Source: Saccharopolyspora kobensis (lineage in GTDB: Bacteria; Actinomycetota; Actinomycetes; Mycobacteriales; Pseudonocardiaceae). From it: a stretch of DNA of 64,000 nucleotides. The position numbers and the translations under genes are program-made. Of the stretch, positions 1 through 9,934 are shown in pieces. Each line of letters opens with the position of its first letter. The stretch's first letter is position 1. The notes under the pieces were generated by a model. The model ran no database searches. It was given only the letters and a program-made list of their open reading frames with translations, and had not been told where the DNA came from. Location of the stretch: contig NZ_FNVB01000007.1 of NCBI RefSeq assembly GCF_900108315.1, forward strand, positions 405,673 through 469,672. Direction: 5' to 3'.

Positions 1-18
1 CAGCGCGGCTGTCCTCAT
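1..18 (-). CDS. DUF336 (heme-binding type) protein, first six codons only
   Basis: Only the start of this gene lies in the window, reading leftwards off the edge. The six codons (M-R-T-A-A-L) match the first six of the next gene (start at 532), and both are preceded by a similar leader ending in an AGGAG-type ribosome site (here GGAGG at about 24-28). I infer a third tandem copy of the same exported family. The rest of the gene is outside the window, so the product is inferred from this match alone. Confidence 0.5.
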
Positions 19-46
19 CGAATCCTCCTGTTCGGCGGTCGTGCTG

Positions 47-532
47 TCACGGCAGTTCGGCTTCGACGGCTTCGAGACCGGCGCGGGCGAACTCCTCGTC
101 CAGGTCGCCGCTGGGCGCACCGGCGACGCCGATGCCGGCGATCGGGGAGCCGGCGATCACGGGGACACCGCCGCCCAGGAACAGGGTGCCCGGGATGCCG
201 CGGAGGGCGGCGCCGTCCAGCTCCGAGGTGGGCTGGCCCCAGGCCGCGGCCGTGAAGGCCTTGCGCTTGGCGGATTCACCGCTCTGCGGGCCCGCTCCGT
301 CGCTGGTCAGCCTGATCCGCTCGTTGCCCGATCGGTCCACGATGGACACGGTCACCCGCTGGCCCTCGGCCTCGGCGGCGTCGAGCGCGGCGTGCGCGGC
401 CTTGGACGCGGCATCGGGGCTGAGCACCTGCGGTGGCCCTGCGGGCTGCGGTTCGGTCGGGGTGCAGGCGGCGAGTGCCAGTGCGGCGAACGCCCCGAGC
501 GCCACGCGTCGGGTGAGCGCGGCTGTCCTCAT
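47..532 (-). CDS. Exported heme-binding-type protein (DUF336/GlcG-HbpS family), lipoprotein
   Basis: The 161-residue product has a short basic N-terminus, a hydrophobic stretch and a lipobox-like L-A-A-C at residues 19-22, so it is probably a secreted lipoprotein. The rest is one DUF336 domain with the family's typical FLGGGVPV and GIGVAGAPSGDLDEE segments. Family members include HbpS, a heme-binding, redox-related extracellular sensor partner in Streptomyces, and GlcG; the role here is not known. It is closely similar to the next gene (591-1136), which indicates tandem duplication. No sensor kinase of the HbpS partner type is adjacent, although a different two-component pair starts at 1510. 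Confidence 0.85.
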   Translation of the reverse strand: MRTAALTRRVALGAFAALALAACTPTEPQPAGPPQVLSPDAASKAAHAALDAAEAEGQRVTVSIVDRSGNERIRLTSDGAGPQSGESAKRKAFTAAAWGQPTSELDGAALRGIPGTLFLGGGVPVIAGSPIAGIGVAGAPSGDLDEEFARAGLEAVEAELP

Positions 533-590
533 CGGTTTCTCCTGTTTCGGCGGGCCGGTCCCCGGTCGGGCCGGGGACCGGATGGGGGTG

Positions 591-1136
591 CTACCGCAGT
601 TCGGCCTGGATGGCGTTCAGCCCGGCGCGGGCGAACTCCTCGTCCAGGTCGCCGCTGGGCGCACCGGCGACGCCGATGCCGGCGATCGGGGTGCCCGCGG
701 CCACCGGGACGCCGCCGCCGAGGAACAGGGTGCCCGGGATGTCGCGGAGACTGGGGCCGTTGCCGCCGGCCTGCTTGCCCAGCTCGGAGGTGGCCCGGTT
801 CCAGGCCACGGCGGTGAAGGCCTTGCGCTTGGCGGACTCGCCGCTCTGCGGACCGGCACCGTCGCCGGTCAGCCGCACCCGCTCGTTGCCCGCGCGGTCC
901 ACGATGGACACGGTGACGCGCTGGCCCTTGGCCTCGGCGGCGTCGAGCGCGGCCTGCGCGGCCTTGGTCGCGGCGTCGATGCTGAGCACCGGCTGCTGGA
1001 TGACCGCGGCCGGCGGGGTCGGTGCCTGCTGGTGGACCGGCTCGGCCTGCGCGACGGTGAAGCCGGTGGCGCCGCCGAGGATGCCCAGGCCGACCAGGGT
1101 GCCGACGACTGCGCGGTTGCGGGAGGTGGATCGCAT
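591..1136 (-). CDS. Exported heme-binding-type protein (DUF336), paralogue
   Basis: This 181-residue DUF336 protein begins at the ATG at 1136, preceded by AAGGAG; a longer reading frame to 1256 has no such site. Residues about 8-28 form a hydrophobic signal or anchor (V-V-G-T-L-V-G-L-G-I-L-G-G) without a lipobox cysteine, unlike its neighbour at 47-532. The C-terminal 130 residues are nearly the same as the neighbour's, including GQRVTVSIVDR and GESAKRKAFTA. The two genes therefore share a duplicated sensor-like domain but appear to be held at the membrane differently. About 60 bp separate them and they probably form one leftward transcript. Confidence 0.85.
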   Translation of the reverse strand: MRSTSRNRAVVGTLVGLGILGGATGFTVAQAEPVHQQAPTPPAAVIQQPVLSIDAATKAAQAALDAAEAKGQRVTVSIVDRAGNERVRLTGDGAGPQSGESAKRKAFTAVAWNRATSELGKQAGGNGPSLRDIPGTLFLGGGVPVAAGTPIAGIGVAGAPSGDLDEEFARAGLNAIQAELR

Positions 1137-1284
1137 CGGTGATGACTCCTTCGCTTCGGTTCGGTGCTTCCAGCTTCGGCCGCGCAGCCGCCCCGGGCGT
1201 CGTCGGAACGGATCTCCTCGGACGCCACCCGGTGGAGAGCGGGTCAACCGATCCATTGATGTGGCCGGGCCCGGAGCGGCTTAC

Positions 1285-1475
1285 AGTCTGTCGGCGTGGC
1301 CGTCCGCGCCCTGTAGGCGGCGCCAGCCGCTTTGAGCACGCACGCAGCTCGCACCGCCGCGGGTTCTGAGTGGTTCCTGGCGAGGACGGCCCCGGTACAT
1401 CAGGAGGGGCACCCGCAGTCCGGGGAAGCACTCGGGTTCCGCCACCCGAACCGCTGCGCAAAGCGACCACCAGCA
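1285..1475 (+). repeat. Dispersed intergenic repeat, copy A
   Basis: The 373-bp gap between divergent genes (1137-1509) holds no gene. About 190 bp of it closely resembles 32428-32630: shared blocks include CTGTCGGCG, GCGGGTTCTGAG, CCTGGCGAGGACGGCCCC and ATCAGGAGGGGCA, in the same order. A related copy is at 41520-41680. The copy ends just before the TTG start of the histidine kinase, so it probably forms part of its leader. Confidence 0.6.
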
Positions 1476-1509
1476 GTTCGCCCGGAACTGCTGCGACGAG
1501 GGGATCGCG

Positions 1510-2649
1510 TTGACCGAACGACCTGGCGGCTGGCTGTACCGCGCGATGCACGTGGGCTTCTTCGTGCTGCTCGCGTCCTCGGCGTCGCGCTACGTCGCCG
1601 GGCACGGGCTGCAGGGCGTGACGCCGCTGCTGCTCGGGCTGTCGGCGGCGCTGGTGCTGATCTACGTGGCGGGCGTGGTGTGGTGGGAGCGCGCCGGTCA
1701 GCTGTGGCTGGCCGCCGTCGTCGGCGTCTGGTGCGCGCTGGTGCTGGTGGCGCCGAGCTTCAGCTGGTGCGCGGTGCCGCTGTTCTTCGTGTGCCTGCGG
1801 CTGCTGCGGCCGAAGCCGATGCTGGCCGCGGTCGTGCTGCTCACCGGCACGGTGATCTTCGCGCAGCTGCGGCTGGCACCGCGCTTCGAGGTCATCGACG
1901 TGCTGGTGCCGCTGGCGGTGGCGGCGATGGCCACCGCGGTGTTCCTGCAGATCAGGCACGAGGGCGAGCGCCGCCAGCAGCTGATCGATCAGCTGGTCCG
2001 CACCCGCGGGGAGCTGGCCGAGGCGCAGCGGGAGGCCGGCATCAGCTGGGAGCGCGAACGGCTGGCGCGGGAGATCCACGACACCATCGCCCAGGGCCTG
2101 TCGAGCATCCGGATGCTGTTGCAGGCGGCCGAGCGCGAGGGCGACCGGAGCGAGCACGTGCGGCGGGCGGGAGCGGTCGCCGAGGACAGCCTCGCCGAGG
2201 CCCGCCGCTTCGTCCGGGGCCTGGCGCCTGCGGCGTTGACGCGGCAGTCGCTGGCCGATGCGCTGCGCGAGCTGGTCGCGCGGACGGCGGCGGAGACCGG
2301 CATCGAGGTCCGCTTCGAGGCGGTGGGCGAGCCGCTGGCGACCTCCGAGGACGTCGACGCGGCGCTGCTGCGCGTAGCCCAGGGCGCGCTGGCCAACGTG
2401 CGCGAGCACAGCGGCGCCCGCAAGGCCGGTGTCACCCTGTCCTACCTGGCCGACGCGGTGGCGCTGGACGTGCGCGACGACGGGACCGGTTTCGACACCG
2501 ACGCCCCGCGCTCGGGTGCCGACCGGGGTTACGGGCTGCGCGGGATGCGGGCGCGGGTCGCGCAGCTCGGCGGCGAGCTGGTGGTGGAGAGTGGTCCCGG
2601 GGAGGGCACGGCGATCGCGGCGACCTTCCCGGTAGGAGGGAACTCATGA
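1510..2649 (+). CDS. Membrane sensor histidine kinase, NarL/DesK type (HisKA_3)
   Basis: The 379-residue protein has about five hydrophobic helices in residues 13-147, a short coiled linker, then a HisKA_3 dimerisation domain with the phospho-accepting His190 in the E-I-H-D-T-I-A-Q-G motif. An ATPase domain follows, with an N-box at A-L-A-N-V-R-E-H and glycine-rich DDGTGFD and GYGLRGM. There is no recognisable extracellular sensor domain, so the signal is probably sensed in or at the membrane. The start is a TTG at 1510 with GAGG upstream. Its stop overlaps the response regulator start by 4 bp (ATGA), so the two are translated together as a pair. The stimulus is unknown. Confidence 0.9.
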   Translation: MTERPGGWLYRAMHVGFFVLLASSASRYVAGHGLQGVTPLLLGLSAALVLIYVAGVVWWERAGQLWLAAVVGVWCALVLVAPSFSWCAVPLFFVCLRLLRPKPMLAAVVLLTGTVIFAQLRLAPRFEVIDVLVPLAVAAMATAVFLQIRHEGERRQQLIDQLVRTRGELAEAQREAGISWERERLAREIHDTIAQGLSSIRMLLQAAEREGDRSEHVRRAGAVAEDSLAEARRFVRGLAPAALTRQSLADALRELVARTAAETGIEVRFEAVGEPLATSEDVDAALLRVAQGALANVREHSGARKAGVTLSYLADAVALDVRDDGTGFDTDAPRSGADRGYGLRGMRARVAQLGGELVVESGPGEGTAIAATFPVGGNS

Positions 2650-3287
2650 CGGTGCGGGTGCTGGTCGTCGACGACCACCCGGTGGTGCGCGCGGGCATCT
2701 CGGCGCTGCTGGCCGGTGCGGAGGACATCGAGGTGGTGGGCGAGGCCTCGGCGGCGGCGGAAGCCGTGCAGCGGGCCGGTGCCTTCAAACCGGACGTGGT
2801 GCTCATGGACCTCCAGCTCGGCGACGACGTGGGCGGCGTGGCGGCCACCCGGCAGCTGCTGGCGCTGCCCGAACCGCCGCACGTGCTGGTGCTGACCACC
2901 TACGACGCGGACACCGACATCAACCGCGCCATCGACGCGGGCGCCACCGGCTACCTGCTCAAGGCCGGGCCGCCGGAGGAGCTGTTCCAGGCGATCCGCG
3001 CCGCCGCGCAGGGCCGCACCGCGCTGTCGCCGGAGATCGCCAGCCGCCTGCTGCAGCGCAGCCGCACCCCGGAGGAGGCGCTGAGCGACCGCGAGGTGGA
3101 GATCCTGGAGCTGCTGGCGCACGGGCTGGGCAACCGGGACATGGCGCGCGAGCTGTTCATCAGCGAGGCCACGGTGAAGACGCACCTGGTGCACATCTAC
3201 GCGAAGCTGGGCGTGGACAGCCGGATGGCGGCGGTGCGCGAAGCCGTCCGGCGCAGGCTTATCCGCTTCGACGACGCACCGCGCTGA
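2646..3287 (+). CDS. LuxR/NarL-family response regulator
   Basis: The 213-residue partner of the upstream kinase has a receiver domain with acidic residues D9-D10, the phospho-accepting Asp55 in V-L-M-D-L, and a conserved T/K face (L-T-T-Y, L-L-K-A). A C-terminal LuxR-type helix-turn-helix follows (L-S-D-R-E-V-E-I-L through T-V-K-T-H). The ATG overlaps the kinase stop (ATGA). The pair probably controls a small regulon; the DUF336 genes transcribed in the opposite direction next door are one candidate target, by position only. Confidence 0.93.
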   Translation: MTVRVLVVDDHPVVRAGISALLAGAEDIEVVGEASAAAEAVQRAGAFKPDVVLMDLQLGDDVGGVAATRQLLALPEPPHVLVLTTYDADTDINRAIDAGATGYLLKAGPPEELFQAIRAAAQGRTALSPEIASRLLQRSRTPEEALSDREVEILELLAHGLGNRDMARELFISEATVKTHLVHIYAKLGVDSRMAAVREAVRRRLIRFDDAPR

Positions 3288-3339
3288 CCCGGGGTCCCGG
3301 AGCTACCCGCACCGCTACGCGAATCGGCCCGCCTTCTCG

Positions 3340-3846
3340 TCACCAGATTTCGAAGATGCCCCGGTAGGCCAGCCACTGGTTCAGGTCGCGGTGGCGGGTG
3401 ATCTCGTCGAGCGTGCGGTGCACCGTGTGCAGGGCGTAGTCGGCTTCGCTGAGGCGCAGCGCGCCGGTGGCGACGGCCGTGGCGAATTCGGCGGCGTGGG
3501 TGATCCGCGCGCGGCCGCGGTCCTGGATCTCCAGCCCGAGCAGCAGGTCGGTGGTGGTCCAGGAGCGGGTTTCGCGCTCGATGTGCACGGCGGTGAGGGT
3601 GCTCGGCCCCGGGCGCGAGTGCCTGCTGCGCGGGCGGAACCGGGTCAGCTTGAGCCCGAGGTCGGGCAGCAGCCAGGTGATCTCGGCGGCGTGGTCCGCC
3701 GCCTCCGGGGTCGGGCATTCCACCGCCAGACCCCACCGCTCGACGTGGCATACCTCGAGCTGGTGAACGTATCCCGAGGGATGCCTACGCTGCGAGCTGA
3801 ACACGTCGATGACTTCAACCAATTGGGGAGAAATCGCAGCCGCCAC
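3340..3846 (-). CDS. DUF402-family protein, paralogue 1
   Basis: This 168-residue protein aligns along its length with the neighbouring product at 3952-4548: shared features include the W-L-L-P-x-L-G-L-x-x-T-R block and the I-E-R-E-T-R-S-W-T-T-T-D-L/L-E-I-Q-D-R-G segment followed by a helical tail. This is the pattern of DUF402 proteins, some of which are nucleoside-diphosphate phosphatases; the function here is unknown. The GTG start at 3846 is uncertain, because no clear ribosome site precedes it. The surrounding 3845-3950 DNA is richer in A+T than its flanks. Confidence 0.65.
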   Translation of the reverse strand: MAAAISPQLVEVIDVFSSQRRHPSGYVHQLEVCHVERWGLAVECPTPEAADHAAEITWLLPDLGLKLTRFRPRSRHSRPGPSTLTAVHIERETRSWTTTDLLLGLEIQDRGRARITHAAEFATAVATGALRLSEADYALHTVHRTLDEITRHRDLNQWLAYRGIFEIW

Positions 3847-3951
3847 GGCGTCAGACAGTAGCGGGAAAAATGCGTTTGAAGATCATCGTCGACTGTTTTT
3901 AACGTAACTTTTCAGTGCTCGTCGGATATCGATTTGCGCTGGCCACGGGCA

Positions 3952-4548
3952 TCACCGGGTTGGCGGTAGCCGCCGCTGGCCGGGTACGGGATCCTCGACA
4001 GGTTGCCCACGCCACGACAGCTCGATATCGCTCTCGCGCAGCCACGCCGACAGGTCGTAACCGTGCCGCGCCAGCCCGTCGACCGCGGCGCAGGCTCGCT
4101 CCATCGCCCGCTGCGCGGTCGCCGCGTCCAGCAGCCCGGCGCGCACGGCGATGACGAATTCGTCGATGTCCAGCAGCTCCGCACCGCGGCGGTCGCGCAC
4201 CTCGACGTCCAGGTAGTGGTCGACGGTCCGCCACTGCCGGTCGCCCACCTCGACGTCCACCACGTCCAGGTAGAAGTCCAGGTCGCGCTCGTACCCGGGC
4301 TGCCAGTCCCAGCGGGTCACCCGCAGCCCCAGCGAGGGCAGCAGCCACGATTCCAGCGCGGCGAGGCGCGGGTGGCCCGGCATCGTGCGGGCGAGGTAGA
4401 GGCCGAAGGGCTCGCGGTGGAAGCGCTGCACGGCGCGCAAGTGGCCCTTGGGGTCGGTGTTGGTGCCCGCGACCAGGTCGAACACCTCGGCCTTCGGCGG
4501 GTGGACGGGCAGTCCGAGCTGCTCGGCGATCTCGCGCTGCGTGGTCAC
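3952..4548 (-). CDS. DUF402-family protein, paralogue 2
   Basis: This 198-residue protein has the DUF402 arrangement: F-G-L-Y-L-A-R, then W-L-L-P-S-L-G-L-R-V-T-R, then an acidic strand pair (Y-L-D-V-V-D-V-E-V and Y-L-D-V-E-V-R-D-R) and a helical C-terminus beginning L-D-I-D-E-F. The repeated Asp/Glu residues on the strands fit a metal-binding barrel as known for the family. It sits directly upstream of its shorter paralogue, with about 105 bp between them, and probably arose by tandem duplication. Confidence 0.8.
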   Translation of the reverse strand: MTTQREIAEQLGLPVHPPKAEVFDLVAGTNTDPKGHLRAVQRFHREPFGLYLARTMPGHPRLAALESWLLPSLGLRVTRWDWQPGYERDLDFYLDVVDVEVGDRQWRTVDHYLDVEVRDRRGAELLDIDEFVIAVRAGLLDAATAQRAMERACAAVDGLARHGYDLSAWLRESDIELSWRGQPVEDPVPGQRRLPPTR

Positions 4549-4564
4549 GGTGCCACTGTATGCG

Positions 4565-4597
4565 GCGGGCGCGACGTCCGAAGGTCGTCGCGCCCGC
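4565..4597 (-). terminator. Hairpin downstream of the SPW gene
   Basis: A perfect 12-bp stem (GCGGGCGCGACG at 4565-4576 paired with 4586-4597) with a 9-nt loop lies between the stop of the SPW gene and the start of the DUF402 gene at 4548. It has no long U-run, as is usual in this kind of genome. Confidence 0.55.
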
Positions 4598-4641
4598 TAT
4601 CTCTTCACCACTTGAATACCGTCACCTCCGATCGGTCGGGG

Positions 4642-5073
4642 TCAGGTCGACGCGCGGGTGGCGAAGGCCGGAGCCATCGTTCCCGCACCCGCGAGAACCA
4701 GGACCGCGCCGCCGATCACGTTGCACAGCACGGTGCTCGTGGTCATGACGGACCCGCTCATGACGAACACGGCCACGATCGTCCACACGCCCAGCACCGG
4801 AGCTGTCCAGGCGATGCCGTGCGTGCGGTGGTAGGCCGCGGCGAACGAGATCCCGAGAACCGTGGCGGCCAGGCCGACGACCAGGTTGTTCAGCGCCAGC
4901 GACGGCGTCGTGGCGGCGAATCCGGTGATCCACGGCGACAACGCGACGAACAGGCCACCCAAAACGGTGAAGCCGTCCGCCACCTGAGCGGTCGGAGTTT
5001 CGGATGCCCGCTCATAGCGCATGCGCATCTCGGTGAGATCCGGATGCCCTGCGATGGGTGCGCTGCTCGACAT
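4642..5073 (-). CDS. SPW-repeat integral membrane protein
   Basis: The 143-residue protein has four predicted membrane helices after a roughly 30-residue cytosolic N-terminus. The S-P-W motif sits in the first helix (V-A-L-S-P-W-I-T-G-F), followed by the N-N-L-V-V-G loop typical of SPW-domain proteins. These are small actinobacterial and proteobacterial membrane proteins of unknown role. The gene appears to be transcribed alone, away from uvrB. Confidence 0.85.
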   Translation of the reverse strand: MSSSAPIAGHPDLTEMRMRYERASETPTAQVADGFTVLGGLFVALSPWITGFAATTPSLALNNLVVGLAATVLGISFAAAYHRTHGIAWTAPVLGVWTIVAVFVMSGSVMTTSTVLCNVIGGAVLVLAGAGTMAPAFATRAST

Positions 5074-5180
5074 ACACCACCTCCAGGACTGGGGTGACGC
5101 AGCCCATTATTCGCCCTGGCAGCGCTTCGGGCATCCCGTGGCGCGACATGATGTCGGGGTGAGCTCGTACGCTGGGTGCC

Positions 5181-7337
<2,157 letters not shown>

Positions 7338-7441
7338 TGGAGCGGACGGGCGGTGTGGTGAACACCGGAGGTGACCGGTCGTCGCGGCGGGCGGCCGGAA
7401 TTCGGTGGTGAGCGGCGCTTCGCGGCTCTAGGGTCCGAGCC

Positions 7442-8218
7442 GTGGAGTTCGGCGGTGGCTGGGACAGCGCGGCGCGGCTGGTCGGCGGGCGGTGGGTCGA
7501 GCGGCGGCCGCGGCGGCCGGAAGTGGCAGTCCGGTTGCGGCGGGAAGCGCGGCTGATGCCGTGGTTGGCGCCCCGGCTGCCGTTGCCCGTCCCTGTTCCC
7601 GAAGTCGTCGCGGAGGAACCGCTCGTCGTCCGGCACCTCATCGTGCCCGGCGAACCGCACGAGCACCTGAACGCTGGGCACGGGCGCGTTCTCGGCCGCT
7701 TCCTGCGGTGCCTGCACGAGGTCTCGGTGCCCGATGCCGTGGCGCGCGGCGTTGCGCCCGCAGCGGACGCGGCAGCCGAGCTGGCCGGTGAGGTGGCGCG
7801 CTTCCGGGCCGAGGTGGTGCCGATGCTGGCGCTCGATGAGCAGCGTGCCGGGCTGGCGCTGCTCGATGCCGTGCGCGACTGCCCGCGGGACGTGCTCGTG
7901 CACGGTGACCTGGGGCCGGAGCACGTGCTGGCGGATGCTTCCGGGATCACCGGCGTGATCGATTTCGCCGATGCGGGCATCGGCGATCCGGCGCTGGACC
8001 TCGCGTGGGCGCTGCACGGTACGCCGACGGCGTTCGCCGATGCACTGGCCGCCGCCTACGGAGTGACCGATGACCAGCGCGAACGCGCTCTCCACTGGCA
8101 CCGGCTCGGACCGTGGTACGAGGTCCTCCACGGCATCGACGCCGGCGATCCCGACCTGGTGCGCAGTGGTCTGGCAGGAACCGCGGCCCGGCTCGAAGGT
8201 GCACCGGCGGAACCGTGA
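7442..8218 (+). CDS. Aminoglycoside-phosphotransferase-fold kinase, short
   Basis: The 258-residue protein has the APH/choline-kinase catalytic signature: V-H-G-D-L-G-P-E-H-V-L-A (Brenner motif with catalytic Asp) and I-D-F-A-D-A-G-I-G-D-P-A-L-D-L-A (metal-binding Asp). The N-terminal lobe is poorly conserved and short. Substrates of this family range from antibiotics to small metabolites, so no drug resistance is inferred. The GTG start at 7442 is the first plausible one after uvrB, about 100 bp downstream. Confidence 0.8.
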   Translation: MEFGGGWDSAARLVGGRWVERRPRRPEVAVRLRREARLMPWLAPRLPLPVPVPEVVAEEPLVVRHLIVPGEPHEHLNAGHGRVLGRFLRCLHEVSVPDAVARGVAPAADAAAELAGEVARFRAEVVPMLALDEQRAGLALLDAVRDCPRDVLVHGDLGPEHVLADASGITGVIDFADAGIGDPALDLAWALHGTPTAFADALAAAYGVTDDQRERALHWHRLGPWYEVLHGIDAGDPDLVRSGLAGTAARLEGAPAEP

Positions 8219-8424
8219 GAACGGAGCGTCCGACAGGACCTGCCGGTCGCGGTGATCGCCTTCGACCGGCGCTGGGCACGGAGGAAGGCGGTGGTCGTCG
8301 ACCTTTCTCGACATTCCTGGAAGTTTTCGGTTGACCTCTACCTTGGTCGATGTTTGATGCTTCTCGTGCGGCGCCGGCCGCGACCGGGGCGCTCCCGGAC
8401 CGCTCCGAACGAGGAGAGCTGATC

Positions 8425-9366
8425 ATGACCGAGGCAGTGACCCGGTGGGTCGAGCAGCACGCCCACCGCCTCAGCACGTCCGACCCCGGTGCTCCGCTGG
8501 CCGATCTCCGGCCGCTGGCCGCCATCGTGGGCGACGCCGAGGTCGTGGCCGTCGGTGCGTCGATCCGCCACTCCCGCGAGCTGTCCGTCCTCTCGCACCG
8601 GGTCGTCCGGTTCCTGGTGGAGGAGCAGGGTTTCCGCTCGTTCGCGCTGGAAGGGGACGACGCGTCGAGGCTCGGGCTCGACGAGCACATCAGGACCGGG
8701 GCGGGCGATCCGCGGGCGATGCTGGCCGAGGCGAGATCCTTCTGGCAGACCGGGGAGATCCTCGACGTCATCAGGTGGATGCGTTCGTTCAACCGGCGCA
8801 ACCCCGGTGATCCGGTTCGCTTCGTCGGCGCGCTCGCGGAGTGGACGCCGTCGCTCGACGGGCTGGCCGGTATCGAGCAGGGCCTGGCCGAGGGCGTGAT
8901 CCGCTGGCACGAGCGCACCGGCGACAAGATCGTCTACTGGGGCGGGCTCGCGCACACCGCCGTCGGCGATCCGCGGACCGTCTCGCCCTCGTCCCCGCCG
9001 CAGACGCACCGCAACGCGGGTGGCTACCTCCGCGAGCACTTCGGCGGCGACTACGTGTCCATCGGCCTGACCTTCCACCACGGCACCGCGCTCTACCAGA
9101 TCCCGGCCCCGCCCGCGGAGTTCGCCGACGCGGCCCTGGGCGCCACCGGGCTGGACGCCTACCTCCTGGACCTGCGCGCCGACGGCCCGGCCCCGGTGCG
9201 GGACTGGCTCGACGCGCCGGCGAAGACGCGCCTGATCGGCCCCGAGTACGACGCCGCCGACGACGCGGCCCACCACCTCTCCGGCGGATCGCTCGCGGGC
9301 TGGTTCGACGCCGTGATCCACGCCCAGGAGATCACCCCGGTCAGCCCGCTGCGCGCGACTGCGTGA
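8425..9366 (+). CDS. Erythromycin-esterase-like protein, divergent
   Basis: The 313-residue product resembles the erythromycin esterase/succinoglycan biosynthesis family in its central segments (L-S-H-R-V-V-R-F-L-V-E-E-Q-G-F-R-S-F-A-L-E, R-W-M-R-S-F-N, and H-x-N-A-G-G-Y-L-R). The usual N-terminal catalytic motif G-E-x-x-H-G is replaced by V-G-A-S-I-R-H-S-R-E, keeping a His and a Glu in a changed order. The chain is also shorter than EreA/EreB. I chose the ATG at 8425, which has GAGGAG upstream. Macrolide hydrolysis should not be assumed. The VOC gene follows within 50 bp. Confidence 0.7.
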   Translation: MTEAVTRWVEQHAHRLSTSDPGAPLADLRPLAAIVGDAEVVAVGASIRHSRELSVLSHRVVRFLVEEQGFRSFALEGDDASRLGLDEHIRTGAGDPRAMLAEARSFWQTGEILDVIRWMRSFNRRNPGDPVRFVGALAEWTPSLDGLAGIEQGLAEGVIRWHERTGDKIVYWGGLAHTAVGDPRTVSPSSPPQTHRNAGGYLREHFGGDYVSIGLTFHHGTALYQIPAPPAEFADAALGATGLDAYLLDLRADGPAPVRDWLDAPAKTRLIGPEYDAADDAAHHLSGGSLAGWFDAVIHAQEITPVSPLRATA

Positions 9367-9416
9367 CCGGCCCCGCGCTCCGCATCCACCCTTCCCGCAA
9401 CCGAGGAGTCAGTTCC

Positions 9417-9875
9417 ATGTCCGAGACCACCGTTCCCGAGACCTACCGCAAGGCCGTCGTCGCCCACGTGATGCTGGACGGGGCCGCCGAGGCGATCGCC
9501 TTCTACCGCACCGCGTTCGGCGCCGAGGAGCTCTTCCGCATCGCCGACGGGGACGGCAAGATCGTGCACGCGGAGATCAGCATCCAGGGCTCGACCATCA
9601 TGCTGGGCGATGCCGAAGGCCCCGTCTTCGCGGCGCCGACCAGCATCGGCGGCACCACCGTGGGGCTGCACGTCTTCGTCGACGACGTCGACGCGCTCGC
9701 CGAGCGGGCCGTCGCGGCCGGAGCCGAACTGCTGCAGCCGCCCGCCGACCGGTTCCACGGCGACCGCACCGCCATCCTGCGCGATCCCCACGGGCACGTC
9801 TGGGTCCTGCTCACGCACGTTGAGGACGTGTCGCCGGAGGAGGTCGTCCGCCGGGCGCAGGAGTTCTTCGGCTGA
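9417..9875 (+). CDS. VOC-family (glyoxalase/PhnB-like) protein
   Basis: The 152-residue product has a PhnB-type vicinal-oxygen-chelate fold: A-I-A-F-Y-R-T-A-F-G-A-E-E near residue 25, G-L-H-V-F-V-D-D-V-D in the middle and D-R-T-A-I-L-R-D-P-H-G-H-V-W near the end. Members bind or modify small molecules, and some confer antibiotic resistance by binding the drug. It lies 50 bp after the erythromycin-esterase-like gene on the same strand and ends at a strong hairpin, so the two may form one operon. Confidence 0.85.
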   Translation: MSETTVPETYRKAVVAHVMLDGAAEAIAFYRTAFGAEELFRIADGDGKIVHAEISIQGSTIMLGDAEGPVFAAPTSIGGTTVGLHVFVDDVDALAERAVAAGAELLQPPADRFHGDRTAILRDPHGHVWVLLTHVEDVSPEEVVRRAQEFFG

Positions 9876-9883
9876 GCGCGGCG

Positions 9884-9921
9884 GAACGGGCGCCTCCGGG
9901 GAAGTCCGGAGGCGCCCGTTC
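9884..9921. terminator. Bidirectional terminator hairpin
   Basis: A perfect 16-bp stem (9884-9899 with 9906-9921) and 6-nt loop lies between the converging VOC gene (ends 9875) and acyl-CoA dehydrogenase gene (ends 9935). Confidence 0.8.
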
Positions 9922-9934
9922 GGTCCTGGTGGGC

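Noticed and set aside
1378..1513. A leader frame ending in TTGA overlap with the kinase start
   Set aside because: The repeat copy B does not keep the same frame open to the TetR start, so the frame is probably chance within the repeat.
529..2409. 626-residue minus-strand reading frame over the DUF336 and kinase genes
   Set aside because: It is Arg/Pro/His-rich, has no recognisable domain and covers well-supported genes in other frames; a common artefact of high-GC DNA.
7442..8218. Aminoglycoside resistance gene
   Set aside because: Only the general kinase motifs are present; the family covers many non-drug substrates.
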